A stretch of DNA of 8,638 nucleotides from Coleofasciculus sp. S288 (lineage in GTDB: Bacteria > Cyanobacteriota > Cyanobacteriia > Cyanobacteriales > Coleofasciculaceae), in the NCBI GenBank assembly GCA_020216575.1, contig JAIUYC010000105.1:1-8638 (forward strand). The letters are read 5' to 3'. The notes beneath the pieces were generated by a model. That model was not told the DNA's origin, ran no database searches, and saw nothing but the letters and a program-made list of their open reading frames with translations. Position numbers and translations under genes: made by a program. Shown here in pieces: positions 1 to 6,467 of this stretch; positions within the stretch are counted from its first letter, which is position 1, and each line of letters begins with the position of its first letter.

Positions 1-148
1 AAAACTTTCCAAGAAAAGCGCCTTTCAGGTGGAGACAATTCAGTATCCTGGTGAAAAATGTTAAGCCAGATTACAAAACAGCAGAGCGCTCCTAATAAAT
101 AAAGTGCTGATATTAACGTCATGGTTCCAACTAATCTTCGATTGAGTT

Positions 149-172
149 ATCTCTTGAAGAGATCTATTTTTT
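149..172 (+). terminator. Weak terminator-like hairpin
   Basis: ATCTCT (149-154) pairs with AGAGAT (158-163) across a three-base loop and is followed by CTATTTTTT. The geometry is that of an intrinsic terminator on the plus strand. The six-pair stem is AT-rich and weak, so this may be chance; it would fit a gene ending at the left edge of the window. Confidence 0.3.
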
Positions 173-175
173 GCG

Positions 176-205
176 TTCTTAAAATTCTTAACAATTATTT
201 ATAAT
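176..205 (+). promoter_or_regulatory. Possible sigma-70-type promoter
   Basis: A perfect TATAAT hexamer at 200-205 is preceded at 18 bases by TTCTTA (176-181), a weak -35 match. It points toward the small ORF starting at 279. AT-rich intergenic DNA often contains TATAAT by chance, so this is only a candidate. Confidence 0.28.
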
Positions 206-278
206 AAACTTAAGCAACTTGCTTTAAAACCTCCTGTGGTGTGAAACTCCGTTTTTTTGGGGCTACCACTTAAGAAAG

Positions 279-425
279 ATGCAATCCAATATGCCTGATG
301 AGAATAAGCGATACAGGTCTGGTGCATTAGCTGCCGACTTTCCTAAGGCTGAGGAAACTGCAGTGATTTTTGACTTCTATACGGGCGAAGTTATTGAATT
401 GATTTGTGGAAAAGCAAATAGTTAG
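279..425 (+). CDS. Possible small hypothetical protein (48 aa)
   Basis: An ATG-started 48-codon frame ends at TAG 423-425. The peptide begins MQSNMPDENKRYRSG and ends in a FDFYTGEVIEL-like segment with a final ICGKANS. Its composition is balanced (acidic, aromatic and aliphatic residues mixed) and looks protein-like rather than like translated spacer. I do not recognise the family and see no membrane segment or metal motif; there is a single Cys near the end. The ribosome site is poor (AAGAAAG directly against the ATG), and a second Met at codon 5 is an alternative start. A TATAAT box lies about 75 bases upstream. A fragment of an interspersed repeat begins 9 bases after the stop. It is either a real short cyanobacterial protein or a chance frame. 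Confidence 0.4.
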   Translation: MQSNMPDENKRYRSGALAADFPKAEETAVIFDFYTGEVIELICGKANS

Positions 426-433
426 GTTAATCT

Positions 434-495
434 CACCCCTACGACACCTAGCTCCTGAATCCAAGCATATTCCACCCTCTTGAGAACCCGCTATT
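434..495. repeat. Right-half fragment of an interspersed repeat
   Basis: This stretch matches the right half of the full element at 3357-3489. CCCCTACGAC (436-445) and TCCTGAATC (453-461) recur at 3437-3446 and 3447-3455, with 7 extra bases here between them, and both copies finish in a GAGAA...GCTAT end (482-494). The left half and its terminal repeat are absent, so this is a degenerate or truncated copy. Confidence 0.6.
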
Positions 496-583
496 GATTT
501 TTCTGTCCTTAGGAGGACGTGGCATTTGCTCCGCTCGGCTCAACTTAAGAAATAATTCACAACCCCAGTTCCTATAATAGTTA

Positions 584-928
584 TTACCTGCCAGTGAGGA
601 TACGAAAAAGGGTTTGAAGACTCTGAGTAATGTTTTGAAACCCCTGTGTGATGCTTTGAAAACTCTGAGTGATGTACAGCCAAAGGTCAAACAGGCTAAC
701 GCCAAAAACCAATTGCAAGATCAGAACTACAACACCGATCCCAATAACAGCCGTAAGACTCGCTCTTACCACCCTAATCAATAAAGTTAACACCAGCCAG
801 GACAACAGCAGGCTGATAATTACAAGAACCAAGGTGGCAATTACAATGATTGCATCTACTGGCATGGCAAGGTTTGAACGTACCCCACCTAAATCGTAGA
901 TGGGGAGTGCGCTCAAGATTTCGTTCAT
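584..928 (-). CDS. Unrecognised small membrane protein downstream of dxr
   Basis: 114 residues. I do not recognise the family. A short N-terminal segment (1-22) is followed by two hydrophobic stretches at about 23-47 and 57-80, compatible with two membrane helices joined by a short basic turn (RVVRAS). Residues about 87-107 are three consecutive heptads ([21 protein letters not shown]), which would form an amphipathic, Gln-rich helix along or near the membrane; the protein ends in RILTGR. The start codon overlaps the stop of dxr in an ATGA (925-928), so the gene is almost certainly co-transcribed and probably translationally coupled with dxr. That context makes membrane or isoprenoid-related roles conceivable, but nothing in the sequence shows a catalytic function. 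No clear terminator was found after its stop. Confidence 0.72.
   Translation of the reverse strand: MNEILSALPIYDLGGVRSNLAMPVDAIIVIATLVLVIISLLLSWLVLTLLIRVVRASLTAVIGIGVVVLILQLVFGVSLFDLWLYITQSFQSITQGFQNITQSLQTLFRILTGR
611..673 (-). repeat. Three tandem 21-bp units (coding)
   Basis: Three adjacent 21-bp units lie at 611-631, 632-652 and 653-673, each containing a TTTGAA core and a CTGAGT/CTGTGT segment. They are in frame with the minus-strand membrane protein and encode its three 7-residue repeats. The units differ at several positions, so the array is not freshly duplicated. Confidence 0.8.
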
Positions 929-2121
929 CGAAAGGTAACAATGCGATCGCCCTTTCCAATCTCCTCACTTGCCTTCAAAACTTCCTGTCTTGCCCATTGA
1001 TCGGCTGCTATGATGTCATCTAAACAAGGAGTGGGGCAGTTATCGGCTCGGTGGCGATCGCAAACTGCTTCAATGCAACGGGCAATATCCAAATATTGGA
1101 TTTTCTCGTCTAGAAATAGCGCCACAGCCTGTTCGTTTGCTGCATTTAGCACCGCAGGCATCGAACCCCCAGCACGACCGACTGCATAAGCGAGTTGCAT
1201 GCAGGGATATTTCTGATGATCCGGTTCCTTGAATGTCAAACTGCCCGCTTTCACTAAATCCAGGCGTTCCCAATCTGTATAAATGCGATCGGGCCACGAT
1301 AACGCATAGAGCAACGGCAATCGCATGTCAGGCCAACCCAGTTGAGCTAAAACCGAAGTATCTTGCAACTCAATTAAGGAGTGAATGATGCTCTGAGGAT
1401 GGATGACAATATCGATGTCATCGTAGTCCATACCGAAAAGAAAGTGAGCCTCAATCACTTCCAGTCCTTTATTCATCAGGGTGGCGGAGTCTACGGTAAT
1501 CTTGCGGCCCATAGACCAGTTGGGATGCTTCAAGGCATCAGCGACTCGTACCTCGCTTAACTTCTCCACAGGCCAATCTCGGAATGCACCACCGGAGGCT
1601 GTCAGCAGAATGCGCCGCAAGCCACCTGCTGGCACACCTTGAAGGCATTGAAAGATAGCAGAATGCTCTGAGTCAGCCGGTAGCAGCTTGACACCGTGTT
1701 TCTCGACAAGCGGCAGTACGACTGGCCCCCCTGCAATCAAGGTTTCTTTATTTGCCAGAGCAATATCTTTACCTGCTTCAATGGCAGCAATGGTCGGCAA
1801 TAAACCGGCACAGCCAACAATGCCAGTGACGACCGTTTCAGCATCGCCGTAACGGGCAACTTCAACAACCCCAGCGTCTCCAGCCAGCAAGATGGGTTGG
1901 GGGTCAAGGTCAGCAACTGCCGCTTTCAGTTCTGGTAATTTCTCCTCGACACAGATGGCTGCGATCGCAGGTTGAAATTGCCGAATCTGAGCTGCTAACA
2001 TCTCAACATTTCGCCCCGCTGCCAATCCCACAATCCGGAATTGATTGGGGTACTGAGTCACGATATCTAAAGTCTGAGTGCCGATAGAGCCAGTGGAGCC
2101 AAGGAGTGTAATCGCTTTCAC
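925..2121 (-). CDS. dxr: 1-deoxy-D-xylulose 5-phosphate reductoisomerase
   Basis: Catalyses the NADPH-dependent rearrangement and reduction of 1-deoxy-D-xylulose 5-phosphate to 2-C-methyl-D-erythritol 4-phosphate, the committed step of the MEP isoprenoid pathway, in the cytosol; it is the fosmidomycin target. At 398 residues it is full length. The N-terminal dinucleotide site [10 protein letters not shown] is at 8-17, ALANKE at 121-126, and the metal/substrate site D150-S151-E152 in [11 protein letters not shown]176, H199 (in KHPNWSMG), S212, N217, K218 and E221 match the conserved substrate and metal ligands known from the E. coli enzyme, so it should be active. Translation starts at GTG (2119-2121); an in-frame TGA lies three codons upstream, so no longer form is possible. 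The only ribosome-site signal is a weak GAAG. It overlaps the next minus-strand gene by ATGA. Three HIP1 octamers lie within the gene. Confidence 0.98.
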   Translation of the reverse strand: MKAITLLGSTGSIGTQTLDIVTQYPNQFRIVGLAAGRNVEMLAAQIRQFQPAIAAICVEEKLPELKAAVADLDPQPILLAGDAGVVEVARYGDAETVVTGIVGCAGLLPTIAAIEAGKDIALANKETLIAGGPVVLPLVEKHGVKLLPADSEHSAIFQCLQGVPAGGLRRILLTASGGAFRDWPVEKLSEVRVADALKHPNWSMGRKITVDSATLMNKGLEVIEAHFLFGMDYDDIDIVIHPQSIIHSLIELQDTSVLAQLGWPDMRLPLLYALSWPDRIYTDWERLDLVKAGSLTFKEPDHQKYPCMQLAYAVGRAGGSMPAVLNAANEQAVALFLDEKIQYLDIARCIEAVCDRHRADNCPTPCLDDIIAADQWARQEVLKASEEIGKGDRIVTFR

Positions 2122-2159
2122 AATGCTTCACAATATTTTAATAATGACCCACCTTCCAC

Positions 2160-2189
2160 TATAAAATTCTTTGGGCTAATTCTTCGCAA
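2160..2189 (-). promoter_or_regulatory. Candidate dxr promoter
   Basis: Reading on the minus strand, TTGCGA (2189-2184) is followed after 18 bases by TTTATA (2165-2160), about 40 bases before the dxr GTG. Both hexamers resemble the sigma-70-type consensus and the distance suits a short leader. It is a pattern match only. Confidence 0.33.
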
Positions 2190-2270
2190 CCTCAGCTTTC
2201 AGTAAGCGCCGATGTAGTGGGGGACAAGGAACCCAACAATGGCAAGCAACAACTGGTCATTGATCAGTGC

Positions 2271-2369
2271 ATAAGCTGTTCAGCATTTAAATAGGGTATG
2301 AGGATTTGGTGAAAGGGAACTCCTTAACAGGGAACAGACAATATGTGTTTTCAATGCACAACAGCTTAT
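2271..2369. repeat. Inverted-repeat-bounded 99-bp element
   Basis: ATAAGCTGTT (2271-2280) and AACAGCTTAT (2360-2369) are perfect 10-bp inverted repeats bounding a 79-bp interior that carries no ORF. TGCA-type sequence also lies next to both arms (GTGCAT at 2267-2272, ATGCAC at 2354-2359). This could be a small non-autonomous mobile element or a long-loop hairpin. It occupies much of the 289-bp spacer between dxr and the glycosyltransferase gene, in which I see no gene. Confidence 0.5.
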
Positions 2370-2410
2370 TAAATCGCCTGCCTTGAGGTATGGGGATTCA
2401 CCACCACCTC

Positions 2411-3205
2411 TCAACCTATTTTTGTGTCATAAAGTCCGAATTCATCGCGAATTGCTCTTGTCAAAAATTTAGAATTGAATCCTTTATACACTTCTTTAGC
2501 AATTAAAATTGCTTCTTTATAGTTGTATAAGCCTTCTAACAAACTTCTTCCTCGGCTGTAATTATTCTCTCCATTATTAATGATGTAAACCGCTCCAGCA
2601 AAAGGCAATGGATCTATCATTGCTCCCCTTTTCGCCATAATTTTTAATATTTTATGGTGAGGAGCTGCGTAGATTGATAACTTTTCCTCTTCAATAGTTT
2701 CAGGGTTTTCCGGAATCTGGCAAAAGTCATACCTGATGATATTAGACGTTCCGCAATGAAGATAAAATTTTTCTGTCCTGAAATAGATAAAATTGCTCCC
2801 ATCTTTATATTCATAGCCTTTATTGAAAAACCATCCATCACCTTGATGATGTGGCTCGACAAATTCTGCCAAGTATTTACTGACGCAGTCATCAGCATCA
2901 ACAACCATCGTATGACATAGGTCAAATTCTTGAGCAGCTTTTAGTCCTGTAAGAACCTTTCGACCTCTGTCTAGTCGTTTAGTAGGAAGGTCTAGGTTCT
3001 GGGGAGGTGGAAAGTTAACTTCAATGTATTTAATGTGGGGATGGCGAAATTGGATGTGTGGCTTTTCATGACAAACAACAATTACTCTAAAGTTGGCTGA
3101 GGTTTGATTGCAAATCGACTTTATACATCTTTCAAAGAGTTTAGATACACGCTCCCACGACTTGGAAGCTTGAGGACTCTTAAGGGGGACAATGAAAATT
3201 AGCAT
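2411..3205 (-). CDS. GT-A type glycosyltransferase-like protein
   Basis: 264 residues from the preferred start. The N terminus MLIFIVPLKSP resembles the first beta strand of a GT2/GT-A nucleotide-sugar fold; FRVIVVCHEKP (39-49) fits the second strand. LDRGRKVLTGLKAA (78-91) leads to MVVDADD (100-106), whose D103-A-D105 is the expected DXD metal/nucleotide-sugar motif. The C-terminal half (GWFFNKGYEY, later NYSRGRSLLEG) is not a domain I can name. The donor and acceptor are unknown; a role in surface polysaccharide or glycoconjugate synthesis is only inferred. The start at 3205 is chosen because GGGAAG lies six bases upstream; an ATG six codons earlier (3223) has no such site. The gene is visibly more AT-rich than its neighbours, lacks HIP1, stands alone and is flanked by repeat elements, which suggests acquisition by transfer. 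Confidence 0.75.
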   Translation of the reverse strand: MLIFIVPLKSPQASKSWERVSKLFERCIKSICNQTSANFRVIVVCHEKPHIQFRHPHIKYIEVNFPPPQNLDLPTKRLDRGRKVLTGLKAAQEFDLCHTMVVDADDCVSKYLAEFVEPHHQGDGWFFNKGYEYKDGSNFIYFRTEKFYLHCGTSNIIRYDFCQIPENPETIEEEKLSIYAAPHHKILKIMAKRGAMIDPLPFAGAVYIINNGENNYSRGRSLLEGLYNYKEAILIAKEVYKGFNSKFLTRAIRDEFGLYDTKIG

Positions 3206-3211
3206 ATTAAT

Positions 3212-3217
3212 CTTCCC
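3212..3217 (-). promoter_or_regulatory. Ribosome binding site deciding the glycosyltransferase start
   Basis: On the minus strand GGGAAG is placed six bases before the ATG at 3205-3203. The alternative ATG at 3223-3221 is preceded by TTTATTAACCCA, with no purine-rich site, so the shorter protein is favoured. Confidence 0.5.
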
Positions 3218-3288
3218 AATCATTGGGTTAATAAAGCAAACATAGACAACCAGATACTTAATCCAGCTATACTCTTTGGAGAGTGTCT

Positions 3289-3358
3289 TAGGATTTACGC
3301 AAATCTTACTCTAACCCTCTTTATTAGCGTAAAATTCCGTAACACTCCGTAAGTCTTA
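3289..3358. repeat. 70-bp element with imperfect terminal inverted repeats
   Basis: TAGGATTTACGCA (3289-3301) and TCCGTAAGTCTTA (3346-3358) are imperfect inverted repeats, matching at 10 of 13 positions. The interior is short and non-coding and repeats the CCGTAA/GCGTAA theme. It abuts the next repeat element. It may be a tiny non-autonomous element or a decayed insertion-sequence end. Confidence 0.35.
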
Positions 3359-3489
3359 TAGCGGTTCTCAAATAATTGGAGTACGGGCGGGTTTATTGGA
3401 TTGAGCAATGGGAAGCAGATATCTCGGTAAAACCCGCCCCTACGACTCCTGAATCTGGGTGTATCCCACTAGAACCGAGAATTGCTATA
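3357..3489. repeat. 133-bp MITE-like repeat with nested hairpin
   Basis: The termini TATAGCGGTTCTC (3357-3369) and GAGAATTGCTATA (3477-3489) are inverted repeats with two mismatches. Inside, GTACGGGCGGGTTT (3381-3394) pairs with AAACCCGCCCCTAC (3430-3443) with one mismatch, giving a strong stem. Parts of the same element recur at 434-495 and 6401-6419. It has no ORF. The TATA-like ends would fit a TA-targeting non-autonomous element. Confidence 0.7.
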
Positions 3490-3660
3490 TGTATGGAAGC
3501 GTTGTGTTTTTCTCGGAGTGAGACTCTGAACCCAACTCATGGTAAATTAGCCTGAACGGTTGACCCAGTCAAAAGTTGGATACAAATCCCCGACTTGAGT
3601 CGTAGAGAGAAAGAAAAATTGTCCTTGTTTCAAGCCTCCGGATTTATCCGTGGGGTCAAT

Positions 3661-3681
3661 CCAAAATCCAAAATCCAAAAT
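3661..3681 (+). repeat. Three CCAAAAT heptanucleotide repeats
   Basis: Three perfect tandem copies of CCAAAAT lie at 3661-3667, 3668-3674 and 3675-3681. Short tandem heptanucleotides are an established feature of cyanobacterial spacers. The array sits about 60 bases before the PLP-enzyme start, directly after a small hairpin (3639-3650). Confidence 0.8.
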
Positions 3682-3742
3682 CGAATGACGGTAAGCGATC
3701 GCAGTACGTCTAGTTGATGCCTGATTTGAGAAGAGAGCTTCT

Positions 3743-4861
3743 ATGAAAATTGAAACATTGGCAGTTCATGCAGGTCATTGCATCGATCCTGCCACAGGAT
3801 CAGTCGCCCCCCCGATTTATCTATCCACCACCTTCGAGCGTCAGGCAGATGGCAGCTATCCCTTGGGTTACAACTACATCCGAGACAACAACCCGAACCG
3901 AGAAGCCTTAGAGAAAGGGTTGAGTGAGTTAGAAGGGGGAGTTGCGGCGGCAGCATTTTCCTCCGGTTCAGCAGCGACGATGGGCGTGTTCCAAGCGCTT
4001 TCGCCAGGAAACCATGTGATTGCTCCTTTAGATGCTTACTCTGGAACCGCCGCTTTATTGCGAGAAGTATTTATGCCGTGGGGTTTGGCAGTTACGTTTG
4101 TGGATATGACGAACCCTACAGAAGTTGAGCAAGCCATTCAATCGAATACCCGGTTAATTTGGGTTGAAACGCCATCCAATCCCATGCTCAAGATTACTGA
4201 CATTGGGAAGATTTCTAACATTGCTCATCAAGCCGATGCACATTGCGTCTGTGATAACACTTGGGCAACACCAATTGGGCAAAGTCCTCTGAAAAGTGGT
4301 GCTGATTTAGTTGTCCATTCCACCACCAAGTACCTCGGCGGACATAGTGATGTCCTGGGAGGTATCGCAATTACCAAGGTTGAAGACGACTTTTTTAACA
4401 GGATTCGGAAAATTCAGACGACTGGCGGTGCAGTCGCTTCTCCGTTCGATTGCTGGTTGGTATTCCGAGGCATTCAAACATTACCATATCGCATGAGAGC
4501 GCACTCGGAAAATGCGCTTAAAGTGGCAACATTTTTAAGCGAACACCCCAAAGTCGAAGCCGTTCATTATCCAGGACTCAAACAGCATCCAGGACATGAG
4601 ATTGCCACTTCTCAGATGCAGTTATTTGGGGGAATGCTCTCGTTCCAGGTGAAGGGGGGACGGGAGATGGCATTTGCTGTCGTGGCGAAGGTAAAACTTT
4701 TCACGCGGGCAACTAGTTTGGGGGGTGTAGAGAGTTTAATCGAACATCGAGCCTCTATTGAAGGGGCAGGGACAAAAACCCCAGATAACCTGTTGCGAGT
4801 ATCGGTTGGTCTTGAGCATGCAGACGATTTAATTGAGGATTTGGCTCAAGCTTTAAATTAG
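3743..4861 (+). CDS. Trans-sulfuration PLP enzyme, cystathionine gamma-synthase/lyase type
   Basis: 372 residues, full length or slightly short for the Cys/Met-metabolism PLP family. These cytosolic fold-type I enzymes make or break the thioether of cystathionine, or sulfhydrylate an activated homoserine. Visible motifs: VAPPIYLSTTF (21-31), Y45-x-R47 before NNPNRE in place of the usual YxRxxNPT, the phosphate-binding SSGSAA (73-78), DAYSGT (97-102), D171 in DNTWATP (the pyridine-nitrogen Asp), the Schiff-base K196 in HSTTKYLGGHSD, and SLGGVESL (325-332) near the C terminus. IEHRAS (333-338) carries Arg where many relatives have Pro, which I take as a subfamily trait. Sequence alone does not separate gamma-synthase (metB), gamma-lyase or O-acyl-homoserine sulfhydrylase; GGVES leans slightly toward gamma-synthase. 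It starts a plus-strand run, 102 bases before the DUF2157 gene. Confidence 0.93.
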   Translation: MKIETLAVHAGHCIDPATGSVAPPIYLSTTFERQADGSYPLGYNYIRDNNPNREALEKGLSELEGGVAAAAFSSGSAATMGVFQALSPGNHVIAPLDAYSGTAALLREVFMPWGLAVTFVDMTNPTEVEQAIQSNTRLIWVETPSNPMLKITDIGKISNIAHQADAHCVCDNTWATPIGQSPLKSGADLVVHSTTKYLGGHSDVLGGIAITKVEDDFFNRIRKIQTTGGAVASPFDCWLVFRGIQTLPYRMRAHSENALKVATFLSEHPKVEAVHYPGLKQHPGHEIATSQMQLFGGMLSFQVKGGREMAFAVVAKVKLFTRATSLGGVESLIEHRASIEGAGTKTPDNLLRVSVGLEHADDLIEDLAQALN

Positions 4862-4901
4862 GATTTCAGAGGGAATTGCCATATTCACCTTTATCTTTAA
4901 A

Positions 4902-4931
4902 CCATTTGACACCAAATGGGGAGTGTCAAAT
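4902..4931 (+). promoter_or_regulatory. Overlapping, mutually exclusive hairpins
   Basis: Two perfect stems share bases. Stem A is CCATTTG (4902-4908) with CAAATGG (4913-4919), loop ACAC. Stem B is ATTTGACAC (4904-4912) with GTGTCAAAT (4923-4931), loop of 10. Only one can form at a time. There is no T-run after either, so a standard terminator is unlikely. They lie 33 bases before the DUF2157 start and could act as an RNA switch, an mRNA processing site or a protein-binding palindrome. Confidence 0.5.
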
Positions 4932-4963
4932 CTGCCTGAACGGACTTACCAGCTGAGGTTGTT

Positions 4964-6322
4964 ATGCTTTCCGATAAGTTTCGTCGCCAGCTACGTCAAG
5001 AAGCAGACAAATGGCGAACTGAGGGATTAATTGATGATTATCTATACGAGCAATTATGCGATCGCTATCAATTCAGTGACCTAGAAACAGTTGCCCGTAA
5101 CCGATTTATCGTCATTCTACTGGGGTTGGGCAGTGTTCTGTTGGGCTTGGGGGTCATCACCTTCGTCGCCGCTAACTGGCAAACTTGGTCGCGAGAGTTC
5201 AAAGTGATACTGCTGCTGAGTCTGTTCGTTGGTGTCAACACGGCTGGCTTCTACCTGTGGCGACGCCCAGCCGAACGCTGGCAGCGCCGTTTGGGGCAGG
5301 CCTTATTACTCCTAGGAGCGCTGGTTTTAGGGGCGAATATGGCTCTAATGTCCCAAATATTTCATCAAAGCGGACGGCTTTATCAGCTGTACCTCCTTTG
5401 GGGATTGGGCGTTTTGGCAATGGCTTATAGCCTGCGGTTGACGCTGTTGGGAGTCCTGGCAATCCTGTTAATCCTGCTGGGGTACGTGCAGGGACTGCCA
5501 GAAGCCGAGGCGATTGGGGAATTTTCTTGGCTGCGACTGATGGTGCAACACATGCCCGTGCTAGCAGGTTTGATGTTTATCCCGTTAGCTTACTGGTGTC
5601 GTTCGCGATGGATTTTTCGACTGGGCGCGATCGCAATTGTTGTTTCCCTTGAAGCTAATTTAATGCAGCTCAATCTGTTAGGCTCCACAGCTTGGACGGC
5701 TGCGATCGCCTGCGCCCTCCCTCCGGCACTGTTATGGGCTTATAATGATTTTCCTTGGATAGAACGTTTCTCGGGTTATGAATCCTTTAGGCGTACAGCC
5801 CGAAGTCTAGCTATCACGTTCCTCAGCCTCTTGTTTTATATTTGCTCTTTCTACGGCTTATGGAACACCTCATCTGTATCTTCCGGTGAAGACGCCTCAC
5901 CTCTTTTTTCACCTTCCTCAGTGGATATTCTAATCTTAGGTGTCTTAACACTTTGGGAATGGCTGCGCTTGCTGCGTCGAGTGGATCGAACAACTATCCT
6001 CATAGCCGGTGCGATCGCTACCAGTGCGATCATTCCCTTTTGGCATCTCGGCATCGAGCAGCTTCCGGTAAGAGCAACGATCATCTTCAACCTGCTCTTA
6101 CTCCTTCTGGCTGTTGGGTTAATCCGCAAGGGGCTGGCACAGGGACAGCGACGCCTTTTCTGGGGTGGTATGGTACTGATAACACTGCAAATTTTTAGCC
6201 GGATGCTGGAGTACGACACCGACTTGTTGTTCAAATCCCTAGTTCTGTTCCTGTGTGGACTGGGTGGCATTGCTGGTGGACTCTGGTTTGAGCGCCGCGT
6301 CCGAACTAGGGCTAGGGTTTGA
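4964..6322 (+). CDS. DUF2157 polytopic membrane protein
   Basis: 452 residues. A cytosolic-looking N-terminal region (1-46) with KWRTEGLID and LYEQLCDRYQ matches the helical start typical of DUF2157 proteins. About a dozen hydrophobic segments follow from 47 on, beginning with 47-70 and 79-98, with the SQIFHQSG motif (130-137) after the third. One polar break at about 300-320 (Ser/Asp/Glu-rich) divides two membrane halves. The C terminus is basic (ERRVRTRARV). The biochemical role of the family is not known; it is integral to the cytoplasmic or thylakoid membrane. GAGG at 4955-4958 is a well-placed ribosome site. The next gene encodes the GDYXXLXY protein often found beside DUF2157/DUF4401 genes, so the two probably work together. 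Four HIP1 copies lie inside, fitting a long-resident gene. Confidence 0.9.
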   Translation: MLSDKFRRQLRQEADKWRTEGLIDDYLYEQLCDRYQFSDLETVARNRFIVILLGLGSVLLGLGVITFVAANWQTWSREFKVILLLSLFVGVNTAGFYLWRRPAERWQRRLGQALLLLGALVLGANMALMSQIFHQSGRLYQLYLLWGLGVLAMAYSLRLTLLGVLAILLILLGYVQGLPEAEAIGEFSWLRLMVQHMPVLAGLMFIPLAYWCRSRWIFRLGAIAIVVSLEANLMQLNLLGSTAWTAAIACALPPALLWAYNDFPWIERFSGYESFRRTARSLAITFLSLLFYICSFYGLWNTSSVSSGEDASPLFSPSSVDILILGVLTLWEWLRLLRRVDRTTILIAGAIATSAIIPFWHLGIEQLPVRATIIFNLLLLLLAVGLIRKGLAQGQRRLFWGGMVLITLQIFSRMLEYDTDLLFKSLVLFLCGLGGIAGGLWFERRVRTRARV

Positions 6323-6361
6323 AACTTAAAAGGTTGAAGGTTAGAAAAATGAAACTCAGAA

Positions 6362-6387
6362 GCTAGGAGATGATGCTAGGAGATGAT
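6362..6387 (+). repeat. 13-bp tandem duplication
   Basis: GCTAGGAGATGAT occurs twice head to tail (6362-6374 and 6375-6387) without a mismatch. It lies in the 145-bp spacer between the DUF2157 and GDYXXLXY genes and looks like a recent slippage event. Confidence 0.85.
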
Positions 6388-6400
6388 GGCTGTACCTAAT

Positions 6401-6419
6401 TCATTTGAGAACCGCTATA
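6401..6419. repeat. Terminal fragment of the interspersed repeat
   Basis: ATTTGAGAACCGCTATA (6403-6419) is the exact reverse complement of 3357-3373, the left terminus of the 133-bp element. Only this end is left here; no partner terminus is visible in the spacer. Confidence 0.6.
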
Positions 6420-6467
6420 ACCTGCAACCTATTACCGACTCACCTATAAGCTCACTTTCAATCCTTT

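Larger units (their letters stand above)
1..278. other. Left-edge non-coding stretch
   Basis: I recognise no gene here. All three plus-strand frames entering from the left edge close within the first 95 bases (stops at 52-54, 62-64 and 93-95), so the 3' tail of a gene lying left of the window is possible but cannot be identified from so few residues. The rest is AT-rich and holds a weak terminator-like hairpin near 149-172 and a possible promoter near 176-205 that would read toward the small ORF at 279. Confidence 0.5.
3206..3742. other. Repeat-laden spacer between divergent genes
   Basis: No gene is seen in these 537 bases. From left to right it holds the 70-bp element, the 133-bp MITE-like repeat, unremarkable sequence, a CGGAT-TT-ATCCG hairpin at 3639-3650, three CCAAAAT heptamers and one HIP1 octamer (3695-3702). 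The promoters of the divergent glycosyltransferase and PLP-enzyme genes must lie here, but I could not pick out a convincing one. GAGAAGAGAG at 3728-3737 is the likely ribosome site for the plus-strand gene. Confidence 0.6.

Noticed and set aside
1..95. Possible 3' ends of a gene entering from the left
   Set aside because: Three frames end within 95 bases and none gives a recognisable C terminus, so no gene was called.
611..673. CRISPR-like array
   Set aside because: The 21-bp units are contiguous without spacers and are coding in frame.
448..705. Minus-strand frame of 85 codons overlapping the end of the small membrane-protein gene
   Set aside because: It runs across the 21-bp repeats and the interspersed-repeat fragment in another frame, and its product has no coherent features. 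The 584-928 frame is coupled to dxr and is far more plausible.
669..899. Plus-strand frame of 76 codons
   Set aside because: Antisense to the membrane-protein gene; Thr/Ile/Arg-rich composition is what the reverse of hydrophobic codons gives.
2644..2925. Minus-strand frame of 93 codons inside the glycosyltransferase
   Set aside because: Shadow frame; the overlapping frame carries the DXD motif and a full-length product.
3490..3742. A SAM-type riboswitch in front of the trans-sulfuration gene
   Set aside because: Looked for because of the gene's role; no recognisable S-box or cobalamin-box pattern and no terminator hairpin with T-run were seen.
5851..6270. Minus-strand frame of 139 codons opposite the DUF2157 gene
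   Set aside because: Arg/Ser/Pro-rich antisense product typical of a reversed membrane-protein gene; DUF2157 is clearly the coding strand.
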